Origin: Clostridium sp. K13
Lineage (GTDB): Bacteria > Bacillota > Clostridia > Clostridiales > Clostridiaceae
DNA length: 64,000 nt
Direction: 5' to 3'
Assembly: GCF_019734195.1 (NCBI RefSeq)
Contig: NZ_JAASHM010000007.1
Coordinates: forward strand, 60,119-124,118
Shown here: positions 19,393 through 27,596 of the stretch, piece by piece
How the letters are laid out: the number at the start of each line of letters is the position of its first letter
How positions within the stretch are numbered: the stretch's first letter is position 1
The notes under the pieces: model-generated
Database searches by the model: none
Told to the model about the DNA's origin: nothing
Seen by the model: only the letters and a program-made list of their open reading frames with translations
Program-made: the position numbers and the translations under genes

Positions 19393-19421
19393 ATTATACG
19401 TTTACATGCCCCCTCTCTCAA
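19393..19421 (-). promoter_or_regulatory. Promoter of the transporter operon with overlapping cre-like site
   Basis: On the minus strand TTGAGA (19416-19421), a 17-base spacer and TATAAT (19393-19398) form a good sigma-A promoter. The sequence ATGTAAACGTATAAT (19393-19407) matches the WTGNAANCGNWNNCW cre consensus except for one base and covers the -10 box, so CcpA binding would repress. About 54 bases separate it from the binding-protein start. Confidence 0.65.
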
Positions 19422-19454
19422 CATAATAAATTATATAAAAAATACCATAAATTA

Positions 19455-19502
19455 TATAATATAACTTTTATTTTTATATATATAAATAAAAGTTATATTA
19501 TA
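19455..19502 (-). repeat. Long perfect AT palindrome upstream of the transporter promoter
   Basis: Arms 19455-19473 and 19484-19502 are perfect 19-base inverted copies with a 10-base centre. All but one base pair per half is A:T or weakly stacked. It may be a second terminator after the paralogue gene or a cruciform-prone element. Confidence 0.6.
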
Positions 19503-19519
19503 CTTTCACAATACAATAA

Positions 19520-19553
19520 AGGGTTATATAAATTTTAATATCTATATAACCCT
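19520..19553 (-). terminator. Terminator after the TM-anchored binding-protein gene
   Basis: Eleven-base perfect arms (AGGGTTATATA and its complement) are followed on the minus strand by TTTATTGTATT, nine bases past the stop codon. Confidence 0.65.
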
Positions 19554-19561
19554 CTATATAT

Positions 19562-21217
19562 TTATTTGCTATATTCTTCTACTCTTCTTTTAACTTCATT
19601 AGTAAGAGCCTCTTCATATATATATATATCCACATTATTTCTCAATTCATAAATATAATCATTCCAATTAGATTCAAATTGATCAATTCTTCCCATTATA
19701 ATTTTAGGAAGAAATTTACGTTTAATTTCTGTCATCTTTTCCTTTGCAATTCCAGCTGCTGAATCTGTAAACAAGTTATTGGAATATGAATATATTGGAT
19801 ACCATTCTGATATCTTATCATTTACTTTAGGTATAAATTCATTAAATGTTTCATATCCATATGCCTCTAATAGCTCTCTATCATTTGATCCTAAGTTTTC
19901 ATAAAACTCCCTTGACTGCTCCCAAGGCACAACAGCATTTATTCCATCATCTAACATACCTTTGTACATAGGTAAGTATTGATAATAACACATATTATTT
20001 AATACCCACTTATTATCTAATGAATTTTCTCTTTGCTCCTCTGTTCTATAAAACTCACCATTATCATCTACCATATAATCAATACCTTCTTCTCCCCAAT
20101 TTCTCAAAATAAGAATTTCAGGATCTAATAAATCATTTATAACTTTCATGGCTCCATCTATATCTTCACAGCTCTTTGTTATCCCTATTCCTCTACTAGA
20201 ATTTACTACCATATAATTATAATAATTAGGAGTTACAGATTCATCTATTGTTAATGCTAGCGGTATCCATCTTCTATTATTAAGACCTTTTTGTAACAAT
20301 TCAATATCAGAACTTTCAAACTGCCAATATTGATCTACCATCCCTAGAACTGCTCCAGTTGATAATTTCTCTAAATACTGATTATACGAAAGTGTAAAAG
20401 TTTCTGATTCTATTAACCCCTTGTTATAAACTTCATTTAGCTTTTTAAAATACATTTTTGCTTCTGGAATATCACTATATATTTTTGCTTCTAATGTATC
20501 TGGATTTACTATAGCACCTCCATCATTAGGATAGCCTGCTAAAAACTGAGGAGGATTTTCTAAACAAAACATCCTCCAATCATAAGTTAAAATTTGAAAT
20601 CCAATAGTTTCTTCACCATTAATAGTTGGATGTGCATCTTTATACCTTTCTATTAAATCAAAATATTCATCAAGTGTTTTAATATTCGGATAGTTGTCCC
20701 ATTTTAATACTTCTTTTTGTATCCAAAAAGCTTCTCCCTTATGGATTGTACTCTTATCTTCACCTTTAACAATCCCAAACTGCGGAATTATATAAATATG
20801 CCCATCTTTATCAGTTAATTTTCTCCAATCACTTTCTGATAAATAACTCTTTATATTAGGATATTTGTCAATATAATCTTCTAATGGTACTAGCGCATTT
20901 GCATCTATTAGTGCCTGTGTAGCATCTCCGCCATCTATAAAATCTGGGTACTTTCCTAACTCAATCATACTTTGAATTTTTTCTTCTGGAGTTTTATTAT
21001 TTAACCACTCTTCATTTATTTCTGCTCCTATTTTTTGTGTTATAGCATTTTTTATTCTATTTCTATCTGTAATTTTATCTCCTGGAACTGCATAAAATGC
21101 TGTAAATCTTTTAATATCTTTATTAATATTATTTATTTTTCTATATATATTAACTACAATAACCAAAATAAGAATGCTTATTGTAGCATATATTATTTTT
21201 TGTTTAAATGATTTCAT
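19562..21217 (-). CDS. Binding-protein paralogue with a transmembrane anchor and no lipobox
   Basis: The 551-residue protein is clearly paralogous to the lipoprotein at 17657-19339. They share FTAFYAVPGDK, PDFIDGGDATQ, LIDA, HIYIIPQFG, PPQFLAGYPNDG, EEGIDY and the end LTNEVKRRVEEY. The N-terminus differs: MKSFKQKIIYATISILILVIVVNIYRK forms an uncleaved membrane helix at about 9-26 with no cysteine. It is therefore tethered by a helix. It lies 40 bases after the GH10 xylanase gene and is followed by a terminator, so it is expressed with the xylanase, not with the permeases. A sensing or capture role beside the two-component system is possible; this is inference. Confidence 0.88.
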   Translation of the reverse strand: MKSFKQKIIYATISILILVIVVNIYRKINNINKDIKRFTAFYAVPGDKITDRNRIKNAITQKIGAEINEEWLNNKTPEEKIQSMIELGKYPDFIDGGDATQALIDANALVPLEDYIDKYPNIKSYLSESDWRKLTDKDGHIYIIPQFGIVKGEDKSTIHKGEAFWIQKEVLKWDNYPNIKTLDEYFDLIERYKDAHPTINGEETIGFQILTYDWRMFCLENPPQFLAGYPNDGGAIVNPDTLEAKIYSDIPEAKMYFKKLNEVYNKGLIESETFTLSYNQYLEKLSTGAVLGMVDQYWQFESSDIELLQKGLNNRRWIPLALTIDESVTPNYYNYMVVNSSRGIGITKSCEDIDGAMKVINDLLDPEILILRNWGEEGIDYMVDDNGEFYRTEEQRENSLDNKWVLNNMCYYQYLPMYKGMLDDGINAVVPWEQSREFYENLGSNDRELLEAYGYETFNEFIPKVNDKISEWYPIYSYSNNLFTDSAAGIAKEKMTEIKRKFLPKIIMGRIDQFESNWNDYIYELRNNVDIYIYEEALTNEVKRRVEEYSK

Positions 21218-21257
21218 AACAAACTCCCAATTTTACTTTTTAACGTTTTCCCCTTTT

Positions 21258-24200
21258 TTACTTAATAATTTTATTATACCTCAATTTACTTCCAATAAAA
21301 ATAGCTATAATAGCTATAATTACCATATAAATAACATTTTCATTACCTGTTTGTGGCAACTTATTGCTATTGTTATTATCTCCATTATTACTTACAATAT
21401 TTTTATTAGTAACAATGACTTTTATTTCTTTTATTGCACTTGCACCCTTACTGTCTTCTACAGAATATATTACTTTATACTCTCCTATCCTTTTTGTATT
21501 TACAGTATTTTTAACAACCTTTACTTTATCAGTTATATTTCCATCTTCTTTATCTTTAGCTATAACTATATCATACGGATTAAATTCATCACCTAAATTT
21601 AATACTATATCATCAGCTATTATTATTGGAATATTATTTTCCTCATCAGGAGCTTCAACATCTACATTTTTACTCATTATGAGATTTCCATACTCAGAAC
21701 TTCTTTGCCATCCCATTCCTGACATATCACACCAGTTAGCTACAGTTACTCTCTTACCTGTAGCATCTGCATCATTAACTTGTACATCAAATCCTATTAA
21801 TGAATTCTCCTTATTCTCACCAACATAAATTGCTGCTTCAATTATATATCCACCTTCAACTATTTTAGTAGCTGAATTAAAATTATCCACATTACAATTT
21901 CCATTAAAGCTAGCTTCATTTTTATAGTTTATTCTATATTGAGCATCATCTTCATCATACAATGGAGTTTTAGCATTATTTAAATCAACAAATAATTCAA
22001 CTGAATCTTTTTCATGATCATATTCATTATCTGAATTTAATACATCATCAACAACTTCTGCTAATACATATAAATACTTCCCACTCCATAAAGTTCTAAC
22101 TTCTGCTATTGCTCCATCTTTTCCTACTGAAAAATTATTTACATTTATAACTTCAGCCTTATCCCATGCATCATCGATTTCACCATCAATTTCAGGATTA
22201 CCTTCTATTGCATTTGCAATTTTAGCTGTAGACATAAATATAATTTCTCCAAAATCTTTTTCTGTTATTTCTCCACCATTTACATCATTCCATACAGAAA
22301 CTGATTTTAAATTATCATTATCATAATTATTGATTCTAACTTCAAAGCTTATAGTATCCTCAATTTCTATACTTTTATCTCCTACTGGAACTGTTGCTGT
22401 TGCAGTATATCCACTACCATCTACCTTTTCATTTACACTATTACGCTTTATTGTTATAGCTTCAGCACTGCCAACATAAAATTCAATACTATCATTTTCA
22501 TTTAAAGATGTGTCAGTTATATCCGCATTTATATAAATATTTTCTTCATCCCAAATTACTCTTACATTAGCTTTTGCTCCATCATTACCTTCAATTATTT
22601 TATTTACATCAATACTATTTGATAACTTCCAAGCTAAATCATTAACTTTTTCTACTTTTTTCGCTTCAATACTCTTAGTTTTAATTTCAAGACTATTTGG
22701 ATCTACTAAAGCCCAGTAAGCTGGTTTTGCTTTAAAGTTTCTATCAAATAATAATGGAGCATTTTTTCGTCCTTCAACAGGAAAATTATCAAGCCATGAA
22801 TCATTATCAGTAACTCCCCAAACTAAAGTCATATCAATATTTCCTTTAGCTGTTTGCTCTTTAAATAAATCAAATAATTCTTGATATCTATAAGCTTGTT
22901 GTAATAATACTTCAGATGTTATTGGCATTTCTTTATCGCTATCACTCTTGTATATAGATAAATCTAATTCTGTAATTTGTACTGTAAAATCTGGATTATA
23001 CTTTTTCAATTCTGAAAATCTCTCTATAGTAGCTTCAATACTCTTTATATCTGGATTATACATAGATATATGTGTTTGTAATCCCACTCCATCTACAGGT
23101 ACTCCAGCTATAAGAAGTCTTTCTATTAAATTATATAATGCATCTTGCTTTCTACCAGCGCTTTCAGCTCCATACTCATTTATTATTAACTTAGCATTAG
23201 GGTCCGCTAATCTTGCTGCTCTAAATGCTGCTTCTATATAATCATCATCATCACCATCACCATCTAAATCACCAATTATTCTTGCCCATTTAGAGTTTTC
23301 ATTATCTCTTCTTAATCCATTTTCAGACACACCATCTGCCATTACTTCATTAACAACATCCCATGCATATATTTTTCCTGCATAACGACTTGCTACTGTA
23401 GTTATGTGCTCTGTCATTCTTTCAAGTAAATCTTCACTTGAAACTTCTTTACTACTATCTTCTGAATCCTTAAAGAACCAGCTTGGCATTTGACTATGCC
23501 AAACTAAGGCATGACCTCTCATAAGCTTATTATTATCATATGCATAATTTACAAGAGTATCTGCGTCATCCCAATAATACACATCTTCACTTGGTCTCAT
23601 TGGCTCAACTTTCATTACATTTTCTGCAACTATTGCATTAAAATGCTTATTAATTAGTGCTTCATACTCACTACCTTCTTCTAATTGGTCTGGTCTTACA
23701 GCTGTACCTATAACAAAATTTTGCCCTAAAGACTCAGTTAAAGCTTCATGTAATGACTTAATATCCGGTTCATGCTTATCATCTGATTTTGCAACCTTAA
23801 CAAACTTTACTTCATCAATATAGAAATCCATTAAATCATAATCAGTACTTTCTGGATCACTATCAGCAATTTCTTTATATGAAGTTTCCATATAAAATGA
23901 ATAACTATTTAAATCTTCAGAATTTGGAATTGTATATTCACCTTCTATTAGTGTCCATTCACCTTTTTTAACATTCTTTTCCCCAATAGTCGCATACTGA
24001 GCATCTTTATCTATAAATTCATTTGAAAATTGAACTTTAAATGTTTTTCTATCTGGTCCATCATTATATTTAACCCAAGAAGAAATCCTATATGTTTCTC
24101 CTTTTTCAAGGTAATTTGTCATATTAATTATTGGACCATCAAAAGTTTCACTTCTATTTGAAACTTTTAAAGAATAGTTACCTTCATAAGCTTCTTCATT

Positions 24201-24923
24201 TACTGCTTCCACTGTAGAATTTATTCTTCCAGTAAAATCATAATTCTCACCTTCAAAGTTAAATTTCACTTCATCAGTGGCTTGTTCATTATCTTCTGAT
24301 TCTACATTACTTTTTTCAGAAACTGAAAAATCATCAATTACATATGCTAAATTTGCATTGTTAGATTCTATTTTTATATTTAATGCAATAAGCTCTTTAT
24401 CTTTACTTGCATCCTCTAACTTATATGTTCCATTTAATGCAACAGCCTCGGTTAAATTTATTTTAGCATCAACTATATTTTTTCCTTCTAACCATCCACC
24501 TTCATAATTATCATAATACTCTTTTTTTTCACCTGTTATATTACCATTTTTGTCCAATAAATTATATTGTCTATAAATCGTTACATTAACTGAATTTTCA
24601 CCTTCATCTTTAGCTCTAATTTTAAATGAAATATCGTATGTCTTTCCTTCCTTTAATAATTCTTTCAAGTCCAATGTTGCACCATTACAACCTTGTGTTC
24701 TTTCATAACATTCTAAACTATAGTCACCACTTATAGGGTTATCAGCAGTAATCTCTACCTTTCCCTCTCCACTATTGTACCATTTTCCATTACTACCATC
24801 TTCAAAGTCATAAAATACAACTTCTTTACTAATCTCACCAGCCTCTACAGCTATTGATGATAATGGATTTAATATAACTAATCCACTAAGCAATAAACTC
24901 ATAATTTTTTTTTTATTTTTCAT
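21258..24923 (-). CDS. LPXTG-anchored multidomain GH10 endo-xylanase
   Basis: The secreted enzyme of about 1,221 residues has a signal peptide (1-30), two CBM22-like modules (about 36-200 and 225-375) and a GH10 catalytic domain (about 388-741). The acid/base Glu lies in WDVVNEVM (near 524) and the nucleophile Glu in ITELDLSI (near 651). Two CBM9-like modules follow (about 755-880 and 890-1065), then a DUF5011-type Ig-like domain (about 1085-1165), then LPQTG, a hydrophobic helix and a basic tail for sortase anchoring. It cuts xylan at the cell surface. The start is the ATG at 24921-24923 behind AAGGGGGG; the ATG seven codons upstream lacks a ribosome-binding site. The GH10 domain carries an acidic DLDGDGDDDD loop near residue 550. 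Confidence 0.95.
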   Translation of the reverse strand: MKNKKKIMSLLLSGLVILNPLSSIAVEAGEISKEVVFYDFEDGSNGKWYNSGEGKVEITADNPISGDYSLECYERTQGCNGATLDLKELLKEGKTYDISFKIRAKDEGENSVNVTIYRQYNLLDKNGNITGEKKEYYDNYEGGWLEGKNIVDAKINLTEAVALNGTYKLEDASKDKELIALNIKIESNNANLAYVIDDFSVSEKSNVESEDNEQATDEVKFNFEGENYDFTGRINSTVEAVNEEAYEGNYSLKVSNRSETFDGPIINMTNYLEKGETYRISSWVKYNDGPDRKTFKVQFSNEFIDKDAQYATIGEKNVKKGEWTLIEGEYTIPNSEDLNSYSFYMETSYKEIADSDPESTDYDLMDFYIDEVKFVKVAKSDDKHEPDIKSLHEALTESLGQNFVIGTAVRPDQLEEGSEYEALINKHFNAIVAENVMKVEPMRPSEDVYYWDDADTLVNYAYDNNKLMRGHALVWHSQMPSWFFKDSEDSSKEVSSEDLLERMTEHITTVASRYAGKIYAWDVVNEVMADGVSENGLRRDNENSKWARIIGDLDGDGDDDDYIEAAFRAARLADPNAKLIINEYGAESAGRKQDALYNLIERLLIAGVPVDGVGLQTHISMYNPDIKSIEATIERFSELKKYNPDFTVQITELDLSIYKSDSDKEMPITSEVLLQQAYRYQELFDLFKEQTAKGNIDMTLVWGVTDNDSWLDNFPVEGRKNAPLLFDRNFKAKPAYWALVDPNSLEIKTKSIEAKKVEKVNDLAWKLSNSIDVNKIIEGNDGAKANVRVIWDEENIYINADITDTSLNENDSIEFYVGSAEAITIKRNSVNEKVDGSGYTATATVPVGDKSIEIEDTISFEVRINNYDNDNLKSVSVWNDVNGGEITEKDFGEIIFMSTAKIANAIEGNPEIDGEIDDAWDKAEVINVNNFSVGKDGAIAEVRTLWSGKYLYVLAEVVDDVLNSDNEYDHEKDSVELFVDLNNAKTPLYDEDDAQYRINYKNEASFNGNCNVDNFNSATKIVEGGYIIEAAIYVGENKENSLIGFDVQVNDADATGKRVTVANWCDMSGMGWQRSSEYGNLIMSKNVDVEAPDEENNIPIIIADDIVLNLGDEFNPYDIVIAKDKEDGNITDKVKVVKNTVNTKRIGEYKVIYSVEDSKGASAIKEIKVIVTNKNIVSNNGDNNNSNKLPQTGNENVIYMVIIAIIAIFIGSKLRYNKIIK

Positions 24924-24935
24924 AAAATCCCCCCT

Positions 24936-24950
24936 TGTATACATTTACAT
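24936..24950 (-). promoter_or_regulatory. cre-like site just upstream of the xylanase RBS
   Basis: The minus strand reads ATGTAAATGTATACA, one mismatch from the cre consensus. It lies immediately before the AAGGGGGG ribosome-binding site, where CcpA could act as a roadblock. Confidence 0.35.
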
Positions 24951-25085
24951 ATTTAATGTTACTATTTTTGTATTATTTTTAAATACGCTAAATTATATAT
25001 TTTCTTTAAATAATTATTGTTTATAAACTTCACTATTATAAATTTGTTCTGTTTTTCTTAATTCTATTTAGAAAAAATAAATATA

Positions 25086-25128
25086 AAAAATTAAGTGAAG
25101 TTTCTCAAGAAAACTTCACTTAATTTTT
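25086..25128 (-). terminator. Terminator after the esterase gene
   Basis: Perfect 18-base arms (25086-25103 and 25111-25128) have a 7-base loop, and the stem overlaps the stop codon of the upstream gene. It separates the esterase/GH43/esterase operon from the xylanase gene. Confidence 0.7.
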
Positions 25129-25945
25129 AATAGTCTTTAAATATTCTTTTTAAAAAGTTATATAAACCATGATTCCAAACTGTAAAATCATGTCCACCCT
25201 CTATTTCATAATAAATATGATTAACATTATTTTTAACTAACGTATTATGTTGTCTTATTGACTCATTCATTACAATACTATCATCTTTACCTTTTACAAT
25301 CATAATTAAAGTTTTAAGGTCCTGCGGTATTTTAAAGTTTTCCTCAGTAAATAATCCCTCTTCAAAAACACCATTATTCAAGTATTTAAATATACCAAAC
25401 GCTGGACAAAAAGCACCAATATATCCAAAAATTTTATATAATGTAAATCCAATATATAAAGCTTCTCTTCCTCCCATAGATAATCCAGCAATTGCAGTAT
25501 TTTCCCTTCCTAATTTAACTGAATAATTCTTCTCTACATACGGAATTAAGTCATTTAATAAGTCATTAATAAAGTTATCAAATGCTTTAAAATGCTCTAA
25601 TGTAAATATATCACCTGGATTTGCTGAATCATCTTGCCTAGCACGCACATTTGGAAAAATAATTATCATTTCGCTTGCATTTTTTGTTGCCATTAAATTT
25701 CCAATAATATACTGTGCTCCTCCATTTAACCATTCATTTTCATCTCCACCAATCCCATGTAAAAGATATAAAACAGGGTATTTTTTATTCTCATTATAAT
25801 TAGCAGGTAGCCATATATTAAACTTTCTTTTTGTTTTTATATTTTTTGAATAGTATTCAACTTTACTTATCGTTCCATAATCAACACTTTCTATTAACTT
25901 ATCGTACCCAATAGGAGGTACATATTGATTAACTTCACTTTTCAT
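25127..25945 (-). CDS. Cytoplasmic CE1-like acetylxylan/feruloyl esterase
   Basis: The 272-residue alpha/beta hydrolase of the esterase-D/CE1 type has the oxyanion region YLLHGIGGDENEW, nucleophile elbow GLSMGG (Ser near 155) and catalytic His in GGHDFTVW. An Asp in VKGKDDS probably completes the triad. There is no signal peptide, so it would act on imported acetylated or feruloylated xylo-oligosaccharides. It is the last gene of a three-gene operon with GH43 and a SASA-type esterase. Substrate (acetyl or feruloyl) cannot be decided from the sequence. Confidence 0.82.
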   Translation of the reverse strand: MKSEVNQYVPPIGYDKLIESVDYGTISKVEYYSKNIKTKRKFNIWLPANYNENKKYPVLYLLHGIGGDENEWLNGGAQYIIGNLMATKNASEMIIIFPNVRARQDDSANPGDIFTLEHFKAFDNFINDLLNDLIPYVEKNYSVKLGRENTAIAGLSMGGREALYIGFTLYKIFGYIGAFCPAFGIFKYLNNGVFEEGLFTEENFKIPQDLKTLIMIVKGKDDSIVMNESIRQHNTLVKNNVNHIYYEIEGGHDFTVWNHGLYNFLKRIFKDY

Positions 25946-26018
25946 CCATTAATACCTCTCTTTAACTTTATATCAGCCTTAATGATACTAAAATTAGTAA
26001 CCTACTTCTAAATAATAA

Positions 26019-27557
26019 TTAAATATTTTGTTCTATTCTAAAATAATCAAAATCAACATATCCTCCTATTTCTTTTGTTGCATAATTAAACAATCCAAAA
26101 CGATATCCAACAAAATGTGGTATTGTATATTCTAATTTTAGTTTATTTCCAATCTTATTCCATACATCCCCACTTAAGCTATAATAAAAATATGCACTAT
26201 CTGATAAATTTTCATAGTCAAAATCTATTTTAAAATACACTTTATTTTGACTTATAGGAATATTACCCATTTCTTTATCACATCCAGAACTACCACTAAT
26301 CATAACGATATATTTAATGCCATTTTCCATCTTAATACCAACAAATCCATACTTTTGTTGAAATGCTGCTAATCCTGCATAGTCACCATTTTTCATATTA
26401 CTTACATCAATTTTAATACTCCCTGAACATTTAGGCCCAACTGTTCTTTGAGTAAGTATATTAACTGCATCCAAAATATTGATACTCTTTCTTCCATTCC
26501 TTAATCTTAAACATCCTGGCTGTTCAGTTAAAGACCAATTATTATTATCTGGATTATGATTCCATTGCCATACTAATTTTAGTTCATTTTTATTTTCATC
26601 AAATTCATCTGAATCAACAAAACTATACTTAATTTTTTCACTAATAATTCCAGTATCATATACATCATCAAATATAGGCCAATCTTCTTTCCATATAATA
26701 GGTATAACATATGGTATTCTACCTACAGCTCCATGGTCTTCAAATAACATTCCATACCATTTTCCTTCAGGTGTATCAATAATTCCACCTTGTGCTATAC
26801 CTCCAACAATACTTTGCTTTAATACTATTCTGCCCTCATAGGGACCTTCTAACTTATCAGATCTATGAACTATTTCTGTTCTAATCCCACCTTTTGGCCA
26901 TACAATATTAAATATATAATAATTCCCATTAATTTTTTGTATATGAGAACCTTCCGCAACAAGACCATCTCCAATATCCCCAACAACTTTAGTAGCATTT
27001 TCAATAATAACCTTATTAAATCCATCTTTTTTAATTGCCGTTACGTCTGAAGTTAATTCTGTTGCCCATATCTCTCCTCCACCATATATAAGGTATACAC
27101 GTCCATCATCGTCAAACAATAATGATGCATCTCTGTAAACTCCCTTTAAGTCATAACGTTTCCATGGTCCATTTTCTATATCATCTGTCTGATAAATATA
27201 TGTTGTATTAGTGTCATATGCTCCAAAAGATACATAGTACTTTCCATTATTATATCTAAGGGTACTTGCCCATGAGCCTTGACCATATGCACTTTCTCCA
27301 TTTTTTAGAGTTTGTTTATCACTATCATCAAGTATGTCATAAACGTAGTTAACTATATTCCAATTTACTAAATCATATGATTTCATAATTGGTACACCTG
27401 GACTCATATGCATTGTAGTACTAACCATATAATAAATATCATTTACTCTTATTACATCTGGATCTGGAACATCTGACCATATAACAGGGTTTTTAACTGT
27501 ATAAACCTGATAATCACTTTTATTTGTATCGTTTAAAGTAAATTCATCTTCATACAC
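26019..27557 (-). CDS. GH43 arabinofuranosidase/beta-xylosidase (subfamily 12-like)
   Basis: The GH43 enzyme of about 512 residues has no signal peptide. The general base is Asp32 in DVPDPDVIRV, the modulator Asp lies in YRDASLLFDDDG, and the general acid Glu lies in LVAEGSHI. A C-terminal beta-sandwich of about 190 residues follows the propeller. The WASTLRYNNGKYY and GIAQGGIIDTPEG segments resemble subfamily 12, whose members mostly remove arabinose side chains. The start is GTG at 27555-27557, behind GGAGG with eight-base spacing; five codons upstream another GTG overlaps the ribosome-binding site and is rejected. It shares the triad with the GH43 at 12918-14462 but is otherwise divergent. 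Confidence 0.88.
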   Translation of the reverse strand: MYEDEFTLNDTNKSDYQVYTVKNPVIWSDVPDPDVIRVNDIYYMVSTTMHMSPGVPIMKSYDLVNWNIVNYVYDILDDSDKQTLKNGESAYGQGSWASTLRYNNGKYYVSFGAYDTNTTYIYQTDDIENGPWKRYDLKGVYRDASLLFDDDGRVYLIYGGGEIWATELTSDVTAIKKDGFNKVIIENATKVVGDIGDGLVAEGSHIQKINGNYYIFNIVWPKGGIRTEIVHRSDKLEGPYEGRIVLKQSIVGGIAQGGIIDTPEGKWYGMLFEDHGAVGRIPYVIPIIWKEDWPIFDDVYDTGIISEKIKYSFVDSDEFDENKNELKLVWQWNHNPDNNNWSLTEQPGCLRLRNGRKSINILDAVNILTQRTVGPKCSGSIKIDVSNMKNGDYAGLAAFQQKYGFVGIKMENGIKYIVMISGSSGCDKEMGNIPISQNKVYFKIDFDYENLSDSAYFYYSLSGDVWNKIGNKLKLEYTIPHFVGYRFGLFNYATKEIGGYVDFDYFRIEQNI

Positions 27558-27596
27558 AAGCTTAACCTCCACTCTTCATTGATTTTATTTTAATTT

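Noticed and set aside
21174..21828. Plus-strand frames over the binding-protein/xylanase junction
   Set aside because: They are shadows opposite a clearly coding minus strand and lack ribosome-binding sites.
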